Virus record (IMG/VR): IMGVR_UViG_3300025132_000268
Location: 1-25,132 of that record
Strand: one strand, 5' to 3'
Source: a virus
Length of the DNA: 25,132 bases
This document shows, piece after piece, positions 19,035-25,132 of the stretch. Each line of letters starts with the position of its first letter. The first letter of the stretch is position 1. A program made the translations under genes and the position numbers. The notes beneath the pieces are model-generated. The model saw only the letters and a program-made list of their open reading frames with translations. It ran no database searches and had not been told where the DNA came from.

Positions 19035-19853
19035 ATGGCTACACCAACTATCTCCACCTCCTTTATCGAGGAGTTTGAATCCGGCGTCCACATGGCGTAT
19101 CAGCGCATGGGTTCAAAGCTTCGGAACACTGTTCGTACACGCAATGGCGTGAAGAACAAGACTACGTTCCAGAAAATCGGTAAAGGCGTAGCGACTACCA
19201 AGGCGAGACACGGAAATATCGCCCCCATGAACCTCACTCACACAAACGTAAATGTGACAGTTGAGGATTATTTTGCTGGCGAATGGATCGACGATCTGGA
19301 CCAGCTTCGTATTAACCACGATGAGATGATGGTTGCTCAGCAGTCTGGTGCTTACGCACTTGGACGCAAAACTGACGATCTCATTCTTGCAGCTATGGAT
19401 ACGACTACATCCACTCACAATGAAACATCAAATGGTGTTACTTTGGCTTGGGCTTTGGGTCTTATGGAGCTGTTTGGCAATAACGAGGTTCCTGACGATG
19501 GACGCCGTTATGTTGTCGTTGGTTGGGAGCAATGGTCACAGCTTCTGGATTTGGACGAGTTCTCTCGCACCAACTACATTGGCGAGTCTGATCTTCCGTT
19601 TCCAAATGGAGTTACGGCAAAGCAATGGCTTGGCTTCATGTGGTTCCCATTTGGCGGTCTAGATGACGATGGTACAAACCGTAAGTGTTTTGCATATCAT
19701 GCTGACGCTATTGGTCATGCAATCGGCACTGACGTTTCTTCAAACATGCAGTATCATAACGATAAGGATTCATATTTTGTGATGAACAAAATGCAAATGA
19801 ACTCTGTTCTGATTGATGCCGAAGGCGTGTTTGAGCTTTCGCTCAAGAAATAA
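19035..19853 (+). CDS. Major capsid protein, 272 aa
   Basis: The gene follows the scaffold gene, and AAGGAG is 7 bases before ATG 19035. The protein has a helical, Arg/Lys-rich N-terminal arm (SFIEEFESGVHMAYQRMGSKLRNTVRT), a beta part with MNLTHTNVNVTVEDYFAGEWIDDLDQLRINHDE, the helix LGRKTDDLILAAMDT, and a C-terminal segment YFVMNKMQMNSVLIDAEGVFEL. This matches the podovirus HK97-fold group annotated Phage_capsid_2 (PF19821, recalled). It would build the icosahedral shell. The length is short but normal for this group, with no sign of a prohead protease here. Confidence 0.88.
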   Translation: MATPTISTSFIEEFESGVHMAYQRMGSKLRNTVRTRNGVKNKTTFQKIGKGVATTKARHGNIAPMNLTHTNVNVTVEDYFAGEWIDDLDQLRINHDEMMVAQQSGAYALGRKTDDLILAAMDTTTSTHNETSNGVTLAWALGLMELFGNNEVPDDGRRYVVVGWEQWSQLLDLDEFSRTNYIGESDLPFPNGVTAKQWLGFMWFPFGGLDDDGTNRKCFAYHADAIGHAIGTDVSSNMQYHNDKDSYFVMNKMQMNSVLIDAEGVFELSLKK

Positions 19854-19864
19854 GGAGAGACATA

Positions 19865-20137
19865 ATGGCTTATACAGACGCAAACCTCTCTTTAGTCAAT
19901 TACTCAGGCAATGGCTTCCACATCTGGCACTATTCAACTACCGATGCGGCTGCTGTTGTAGATACTGCTGGCTATTTTAATAGCCGTGTATCAGACATGA
20001 ATGTTGGTGATGTAATATTTGCCAGCGTTGATACAGATGGCACTCCTGGGTTTGGAATCTTTGTTGTAAATGCAAACAACGGCACTGTCGTTGACGTCAC
20101 AAATATGACGGATCTTGCAGCAGGTGACTCTGACTAA
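19865..20137 (+). CDS. Small beta-rich virion-region protein, 90 aa
   Basis: GGAGAG lies 7 bases before ATG 19865. The sequence ANLSLVNYSGNGFHIWHYSTTDAAAVVDTAGYFN...MNVGDVIFASVDTDGTPGFGIFVVNANNGTVVDV is predicted to be beta-rich and is a recurrent type immediately after the capsid gene in marine podoviruses. Such proteins are probably head decoration or virion-surface proteins, but I know of no functional proof. Its TAA overlaps the next ATG (TAATG). Confidence 0.8.
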   Translation: MAYTDANLSLVNYSGNGFHIWHYSTTDAAAVVDTAGYFNSRVSDMNVGDVIFASVDTDGTPGFGIFVVNANNGTVVDVTNMTDLAAGDSD

Positions 20138-20271
20138 TGGCTAAAAAGCCAACACCAAAAAAGAAGGCGGCGGCGAAAGCTGCCCCTTCTTCAAACAAGA
20201 CTAATAAAGCTACAGTTTTCAAAACAGCAAAGCTTCATTGGTTAAAGCTAAGCAAACCTGAAAAGGAATAG
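20137..20271 (+). CDS. Histone-H1-like Lys/Ala/Pro-rich mini-protein, 44 aa
   Basis: This ORF starts at the ATG overlapping the previous TAA. It encodes MAKKPTPKKKAAAKAAPSSN, then KTNKATVFKTAKLHWLKLSKPEKE. The Lys/Ala/Pro composition of the first half is that of histone-H1-like DNA-binding tails. It may be a minor capsid or DNA-packing protein. The frame is supported by coupling and by position between virion genes. It is short, so identity rests on composition. Confidence 0.65.
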   Translation: MAKKPTPKKKAAAKAAPSSNKTNKATVFKTAKLHWLKLSKPEKE

Positions 20272-20275
20272 TGTC

Positions 20276-20425
20276 ATGCCTATGGGACCGGGAACTTATG
20301 GATCTAAAAAGGGTCGTCCTCCAAAAAAGAAATCCAAAACAATGGGCAAGCCATCTTTAACAGCAGCCCAAAAGAAGCTTCCTAAAGATCTTCAAAAGAA
20401 GATTTTAGAGAAGAAAGGCGCTTAA
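20276..20425 (+). CDS. Tiny basic phage protein, 49 aa
   Basis: The 49-residue sequence MPMGPGTYGSKKGRPPKKKS, then TAAQKKLPKDLQKKILEKKGA closely follows a type I recall widely from podovirus genomes (MPMGxGTYGSxxGRPPKKK...LPKxLQxxI). It contains an AT-hook-like GRPPKKK core and is strongly basic. It begins 4 bases after the previous stop. A minor virion or DNA-binding role is the likely reading, unproven. Confidence 0.75.
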   Translation: MPMGPGTYGSKKGRPPKKKSKTMGKPSLTAAQKKLPKDLQKKILEKKGA

Positions 20426-20429
20426 TTGA

Positions 20430-21056
20430 ATGCCAACAACACCTTCAACTGATATTGAGGTAGCCCAAAAGGCAATGGTTCTGATTGGATTGGAGCCTTT
20501 GACCTCGTTTACCGACAATACAGACGAAGCTTTGGTTGCCAACACAATATACGAAGATGTTGTTAGCGACTGTCTTGCTGCTACCAACTGGAACTTTGCT
20601 ACAGGCCAAAAGCAGCTATCTAGACTTACAGACGTTCCTGTAGATAGATGGGAAGCTGCTTATGCTTTGCCTACAGAGCCTGATGTTATACAGGTTCAGA
20701 CTGTAACCATTGATGATGTTGTCCAGCGTTATGATATCTATGAGCGTTATATCTATATAAATGCCGAGACTGATGATGAAGTTGTTCTTAACTACATCTT
20801 CCGTCCAGATACACAATATTGGCCCCCAGCTTTTACAATGTGGGTTATATTTCGTTTAGCTTCTGTTCTGGCCCTGTCTGTGACAAGAAAAGCAGATGTT
20901 GCTAGTTCATACACAACTTTGGCTGAAAATCAGTTTAGGAAAGCCAAAGCTAGGGATAGCCAGCAAGTAACCACACAAGGTCTTCGCTTGAGCAGATTCC
21001 ATCGGGCAAGGCTCGGCAATGGCATCTTCCAAGACATAGAAGGCACAACAACATGA
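20430..21056 (+). CDS. Tail tubular protein A-like (gp11 type), 208 aa
   Basis: The protein fits T7 gp11/TTPA-like tail adaptor architecture: N-terminal VAQKAMVLIGLEPLTSFTDNTDEALVANTIYEDVVSDCLAATNWNFA, then RWEAAYALPTEPDVIQVQTV and YDIYERYIYINAETDDEVVLNYIFR, with a helical C-terminal half containing AENQFRKAKARDSQ. TTPA forms a ring below the portal and connects to TTPB. Only AAAGG about 13 bases upstream serves as a ribosome site. It directly precedes the TTPB-like gene, the usual order. Confidence 0.85.
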   Translation: MPTTPSTDIEVAQKAMVLIGLEPLTSFTDNTDEALVANTIYEDVVSDCLAATNWNFATGQKQLSRLTDVPVDRWEAAYALPTEPDVIQVQTVTIDDVVQRYDIYERYIYINAETDDEVVLNYIFRPDTQYWPPAFTMWVIFRLASVLALSVTRKADVASSYTTLAENQFRKAKARDSQQVTTQGLRLSRFHRARLGNGIFQDIEGTTT

Positions 21057-21063
21057 GAGTTGA

Positions 21064-22995
21064 ATGGCCCTCTTACGTCAATTTTATACAAACTTTACCG
21101 CTGGGGAATTAAGCCCACTTCTGAGTTCAAGAGTAGATTCAGATGCTTACAAGAATGGCGTAAAGACACTGCGTAACTTTCGTGTTCGCTCTCAGGGTGG
21201 AATCACACGCCGTCCCGGCCTTCAGTATTTACAGACATTATCTAATGTTGCTTATCAGGCAGAGCCATATGTCTATGATGAGGATGAAGCTTATATCATT
21301 CTGTTTAGCAACACTAAGGTAGAGATTGTTGATGTAACAAGCCCTACAAACATTACCCAGACAATCACAAGCTGTCCTTGGACTACGGCAATGATTGGTG
21401 AGTTAAAAGTCGCACAGTCTGGCGATACAATGATTGTTACTCATCCTACAATGCCTATGCAGACTTTAACCAGAACTGCCGTTGATACATTTGCTAGAGC
21501 AGCATACGCTTTTGATTCGTCATCAGGCTTTACTTTCCAACCTTATTTTAGGTTTTCAGATCCTGCTGTTACCATAACCCCTCACAATTCTAATACAGGA
21601 TCACAAAACTTCACTGCTAGCTCAGCAATATTTACTGCTGATTGTGTTGGGGAAAAGATAGAGTTTACTGACTCTGCTGGGACTGTAGTTCATATAAATA
21701 TTACAGCCTTTGTTTCTACAACTGTTGTTACAGGCACATTCAGCTCTGCCGTTGCAAACACCAATGCTAGGGATACTTTCAAGGAACAAGTCTTTTCAAC
21801 AAGAAAAGGATTTGCAAGATCTGTTATATTTCACGATCAACGTCTAATATTCGGTGGCTCTAGGGATCTGCCTAATCACATTTTCTTTTCAAAAGTAGGG
21901 GAGTTTTTTAACTTTGATGTGGGGACAGGTCTTGATGATGAATCAATCCAAGTGCAGATCGCCGAGAACCAAGTCTCCGAGATCAAAAGCATGGCGTCCC
22001 TGCGTCATTTGTCCATATTCACCTCTGAACAGGAACTTTACGTTCCTACAGTTGATGAACGCCCTCTCACGCCGTCTACTATCGCTATTAAAAAGCAAAC
22101 GTCTTTTGGCTCTGGCTTTACTTCTCCTGTCGAGTTTGATGGTGCAATCGTGTTCCTTACAAAGTCTAAAGGTGCAATCAGGGAGTTTATCTATTCTGAT
22201 TTAAGCCAAGCATATAATTCTGATGCTTTGACTATATTATCTCAGCATTTGATGACTGGACCTAATGCTCTTGAGTCTCAGCGTGAAGCTGCGGATCAGG
22301 TCGAGTCTTACCTTTATACTTTGAATGATGACGGAACAATGCCTGTTTTTGTCAGTATTCGTAAGGAAAAGCTGCAAGGTTGGTCTCAGTATTCTACTAC
22401 TGGCAGTTTCAAGAACATCGTTAATGTGAATAGACGGATCTATGTAGTTTGCGAGAGAACTATCAATAGCTCTACCGTAACATCTCTGGAGAGATTCGAT
22501 AACGATTACCATCTTGATTCTGCTGTTAAAGCGACTAACGGCTCTCCTACTAAAAACTGGACAGTTTCTCATTTACCTAATACTCAAGTCTCCGTTAAGA
22601 GTGGTAATTATGGGATGGGTTCTTTTACTACTGATGGAAGCGGAAACCTTACCTTGACCGAGGCTGTGTCCAGCGTAGAGATAGGAATTAATTACACACC
22701 TACTATGACTACGCTGCCCCCTGAGTTTACATTGCAGGATGGTATAACGGTTGGTCAAAAGCGCAGGATTGTTCGTGCTGTCCTTGATCTTAACGAGACA
22801 TTGAGCGTTAAGACAAAAGGTACTAATATCCTGATAAGGCGTGTGACTGATGATTTTTCACTTGAGCCACAAGCTATTACGCAGCGCAAAGAGGTTTATC
22901 TTCTGGGCTGGAGTGGTGAAGGGACTGTTACAATAACTCAGGATCAGCCGCTGCCCATAACGCTAAACGGCATATTGCTGGAGGTAGAGGTATAA
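21064..22995 (+). CDS. Tail tubular protein B-like nozzle protein, 643 aa
   Basis: The N-terminus RQFYTNFTAGELSPLLSSRVDSDAYKNGVKTLRNFRVRSQGGITRRPGLQYL is the diagnostic start of podovirus TTPB-like (gp12-type) nozzle proteins. Later motifs include RLIFGGSRDLPNHIFFSKVGEFFNFDVG, SLRHLSIFTSEQELYV and a C-terminal beta-rich region. The protein forms the distal tail tube through which DNA is ejected. Length is normal. It starts 7 bases after the TTPA-like stop (ATG 21064) and its stop overlaps the next ATG. Confidence 0.92.
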   Translation: MALLRQFYTNFTAGELSPLLSSRVDSDAYKNGVKTLRNFRVRSQGGITRRPGLQYLQTLSNVAYQAEPYVYDEDEAYIILFSNTKVEIVDVTSPTNITQTITSCPWTTAMIGELKVAQSGDTMIVTHPTMPMQTLTRTAVDTFARAAYAFDSSSGFTFQPYFRFSDPAVTITPHNSNTGSQNFTASSAIFTADCVGEKIEFTDSAGTVVHINITAFVSTTVVTGTFSSAVANTNARDTFKEQVFSTRKGFARSVIFHDQRLIFGGSRDLPNHIFFSKVGEFFNFDVGTGLDDESIQVQIAENQVSEIKSMASLRHLSIFTSEQELYVPTVDERPLTPSTIAIKKQTSFGSGFTSPVEFDGAIVFLTKSKGAIREFIYSDLSQAYNSDALTILSQHLMTGPNALESQREAADQVESYLYTLNDDGTMPVFVSIRKEKLQGWSQYSTTGSFKNIVNVNRRIYVVCERTINSSTVTSLERFDNDYHLDSAVKATNGSPTKNWTVSHLPNTQVSVKSGNYGMGSFTTDGSGNLTLTEAVSSVEIGINYTPTMTTLPPEFTLQDGITVGQKRRIVRAVLDLNETLSVKTKGTNILIRRVTDDFSLEPQAITQRKEVYLLGWSGEGTVTITQDQPLPITLNGILLEVEV

Positions 22996-23444
22996 TGGGC
23001 GTTGAAATGCAAATCGCCTCTGTTGCTTTGACTATGCTTGCCGCAAGGGAGCAGAAGAAGGCTTATGAGATTGAAGCCCAAGCTTATGAAGAGCAAGCTT
23101 CTGCTGCAAAAATACAGGCAGGGCAACAAGAGACTGAAAGAAATAGGCAGCTTAGAAGGCAACTGGCATCATTAGGCACATCAATGTCTGCTCAAGGCGT
23201 TGCTATTGGCACTTCATCATCTGTAGGTGCTTTAGCTGACGATGAAGTTAGAATGGCTAAAGCTGATATAGATTCCATTCGTTTTATGGGATCTACGGCT
23301 AGAAGAAAGTTTCAACTTAGTGCTGCTGGCTCAAGGCAAGCTGGTAGAGCTGCTATTATTGGCGGTTTTGCCAAAAGCGCACAAATGGGATACAGCATAA
23401 ATCAAGGCGTTTCCCCAGGATCTGGAACTAAGGAGGTAGTGTAA
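22995..23444 (+). CDS. Internal virion protein, gp14-like, 149 aa
   Basis: GGTATA and the upstream GGAGGTAGAGG precede ATG 22995, which overlaps the TTPB stop (TAATG). A long Ala/Gln/Glu-rich helix (REQKKAYEIEAQAYEEQASAAKIQAGQQETERNRQLRRQLASLG) is followed by the conserved SAQGVAIGTSSSVGALADDEVRMAKAD and a Gly/Ala-rich part. This is the gp14-like internal core/ejection protein type, released first to help open a path in the envelope. The position after TTPB supports it. Confidence 0.82.
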   Translation: MGVEMQIASVALTMLAAREQKKAYEIEAQAYEEQASAAKIQAGQQETERNRQLRRQLASLGTSMSAQGVAIGTSSSVGALADDEVRMAKADIDSIRFMGSTARRKFQLSAAGSRQAGRAAIIGGFAKSAQMGYSINQGVSPGSGTKEVV

Positions 23445-25132
23445 TGGCTTTTAAAGCTACTGGTGGCAGAAAAGCTTTTGTATCTCCCGGGGGCATGCCT
23501 AATCTTAGCGGCTTTCAATCATCTGCAAGGTTATTCAGTGACTTATCAAAAGCGGCCTATGATATTGGATTAGATGAAAGAAAGCGTGAGTATAATGATC
23601 TCATTCGCCAAGCGGAGATTGATGGGAAAACTGCTGGTGTTGTTTATGATGAAAACAATAACCTAGTACCTCTCACCAACTTTGATTATGGAGAGGCCTC
23701 TAAAACTTTTTCTCCTGCTGATCAGAGAAATATATTATCTGCTTACAAAAAAGCTGCATTGCGTAGTTATGTTTCGGCTGCTGGAAGCGATGCAGTGGAT
23801 GCTGCCGCTGATGCTTTGCGAGAAAGTCCAAATGACCCAGACAAAATAAGAGGATCATTAGCTGGTCAGCTTTCTGGTTTAGAGGAGCTTGATCCTGAGA
23901 TTTATGCAGCTCTTGCGCCAAAAGTTACAGAAGCATTTGCTGTTGCAGAAAACAAAGCTTTGGCTCAGCAACAACTTGAAGCCAAAGAATATGCCGTAGC
24001 TACTAACATGAAAGCCTTTTCTGAGAACGCTAATAAGCTTGGTGTTCTTGCTGCGAAAGGTGACGGTGGAAGCGAACTTAACAGATCAAGAATACAAGCA
24101 AATGTTGATGAGATTATTGAAGAGCAAGAGCAAATATTTGATGCTCTTAGAACCTCTGGTGAATACTCAGAAGCACAGATTCTTGGCTTAAAAGACGTAC
24201 AAGCTACTGTAATAACAGCAAAAGCTGCTGTTGCTCAAGTAGAGAGATCTTTTGCAGCAAACGGTGTTTCTGAAACCTATAAGCTGGTAAATCAAATTAT
24301 AGTTGATGCTGAAGCTGATCAAGATGTTGATTCCTCTAAGGTAAAAGCTCTTCTTAACTCAACAATGTCTGGACTGATTGCAATTAAAAATGCCGAGTCA
24401 GACGAAGAGTCTCAATTTAGAAGTGGAGTATATAACGATCTTTACAAGCGCATAATCGTTGATGGTTACGATATTCTGCAAGAGTTTGGTAATCCTGATT
24501 CTGATATTCATTCCTTAGAGGGCACACAACAAGCTACTTTGATGAGTGTTGGATCTGCCTCTAACTCACAAAATGCAGACGCTATAAAGTCTGGATATAA
24601 ACAGCAATTTGATAACCACTTTGCTGTTTTAGCCGCTCCTGAAATTATGGATTTTTCTACAGCTAGCGAAGCAATGCGTCAAATTGAAATGCTTGCTGCA
24701 TTTAAACACATACAGCCAGATGACCTTATAAGAGCCAAGCAGGAGTTTAATAAATCATTAATAGAGTTTGGCTCTGGGGATGTTCAAAAGGCAGGGTCAG
24801 TTTTGCAGATGGAGTTAAGTGATTCCTCTAGCTTTTCTAACCCTCCTTCCTATTACCAAAATGAAATGTTTATGTCCTCTCTTGAAGATCAGGGGGTTAT
24901 TGGCAAAGGCGGATATTACTCCACAAGAAAAGAGTATCTTAATGAAGTAGAAAGTTATGCTTCTAAGTGGTCATCTAGAGATGATGATATGAAGCTTGCA
25001 ATGTCTGCTGAGCAAAAGCTTCGTAATAGGATACCTGCATCTCAAAAAGAAATGTCTGCTTTAAAAAGCGTTATGGGCTTTGATAAAGTAATTCTTTCAA
25101 ATGGAACTTTGGCAGATTTTGATCTTCTTTCT
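23444..25132 (+). CDS. Internal virion protein, gp15-like, N-terminal 563 aa (3' truncated by window end)
   Basis: The ATG at 23444 overlaps the previous TAA and has AGGAGGT 6 bases upstream. The frame stays open for 563 codons to the end of the window. It starts MAFKATGGRKAFVSPGGMPN and continues as a large helical protein rich in Ala, Glu and Lys, with segments such as KKAALRSYVSAAGSDAVDAA and SELNRSRIQANVDEIIEEQE. Position after the gp14-like gene matches the second ejection protein. No lysozyme or protease motif is seen in this part. The complete gene probably continues well past the window. Confidence 0.78.
   Translation, partial: MAFKATGGRKAFVSPGGMPNLSGFQSSARLFSDLSKAAYDIGLDERKREYNDLIRQAEIDGKTAGVVYDENNNLVPLTNFDYGEASKTFSPADQRNILSAYKKAALRSYVSAAGSDAVDAAADALRESPNDPDKIRGSLAGQLSGLEELDPEIYAALAPKVTEAFAVAENKALAQQQLEAKEYAVATNMKAFSENANKLGVLAAKGDGGSELNRSRIQANVDEIIEEQEQIFDALRTSGEYSEAQILGLKDVQATVITAKAAVAQVERSFAANGVSETYKLVNQIIVDAEADQDVDSSKVKALLNSTMSGLIAIKNAESDEESQFRSGVYNDLYKRIIVDGYDILQEFGNPDSDIHSLEGTQQATLMSVGSASNSQNADAIKSGYKQQFDNHFAVLAAPEIMDFSTASEAMRQIEMLAAFKHIQPDDLIRAKQEFNKSLIEFGSGDVQKAGSVLQMELSDSSSFSNPPSYYQNEMFMSSLEDQGVIGKGGYYSTRKEYLNEVESYASKWSSRDDDMKLAMSAEQKLRNRIPASQKEMSALKSVMGFDKVILSNGTLADFDLLS

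Noticed and set aside
1-25132. tRNA genes, CRISPR arrays and insertion sequences
   Set aside because: No T-arm consensus with a matching acceptor stem, no regularly spaced repeats, and no transposase or terminal inverted repeats were seen. The hairpin at 11716-11750 has a 5-base loop and is not a tRNA arm.

Overview
This window is part of a double-stranded DNA bacteriophage genome, almost certainly a lytic-type short-tailed (podovirus-like) phage. The evidence is a contiguous virion block on the + strand: small and large terminase, head-to-tail connector (portal), scaffold, major capsid protein, two tail tubular-like proteins and two internal virion-like proteins. Genes are tightly packed with ATGA/TAATG overlaps. 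The only candidate host-derived functions are nucleic-acid enzymes and a ParB-like protein. Several hypothetical proteins resemble, from memory, families common in marine podoviruses, but the host cannot be named from the sequence. No integrase, DNA polymerase, helicase, primase or RNA polymerase is visible here, and the window ends inside a gene on both sides.

Layout. (1) 1-2088, + strand: the end of an unknown gene, then six small genes that look like a lysis/membrane cassette, finishing with a three-TM gene-transfer-agent-type holin. (2) 2092-2142: a strong hairpin between convergent gene blocks. (3) 2265-5252, - strand: an operon with a YqaJ-type exonuclease, a DUF1071/Sak-type annealing protein, two zinc-ribbon mini-proteins and several phage hypotheticals. 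(4) 5253-6033: a divergent control region followed by the only two + strand genes inside the early region, a small XRE-type regulator and a RuvC-like resolvase. (5) 5970-8509, - strand: a 552-residue ParB-like protein and four small proteins. (6) 8714-10230, - strand: SSB, two small membrane proteins and an HNH endonuclease, bounded by two convincing intrinsic terminators at 8633-8657 and 10277-10316. (7) 10323-11694, - strand: unknown genes, including an 81-codon open frame with no normal start codon. (8) About 11695-12004: a gene-poor divergent region with hairpins and a TTGACA promoter candidate. (9) 12005-25132, + strand: the packaging and structural genes.

How the genes fit together. Exonuclease, annealing protein, SSB and resolvase make a complete recombination set that could serve replication, concatemer formation or junction clearing before packaging. 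The - strand block would be early/middle and the + strand block late, separated by the 11.7-12.0 kb divergent region. The XRE protein sits beside inverted repeats overlapping its own promoter candidate and is placed to control both itself and the 5252-2265 operon. The ParB-like protein has no ParA partner in view and is more likely a DNA-binding or regulatory protein than a partition protein. The most unusual points are the start-less but coupled frame at 11449-11694, the lone ParB converging on and overlapping the resolvase gene, the XRE/RuvC island, and a probable permuted papain-like enzyme between the terminase and portal genes.
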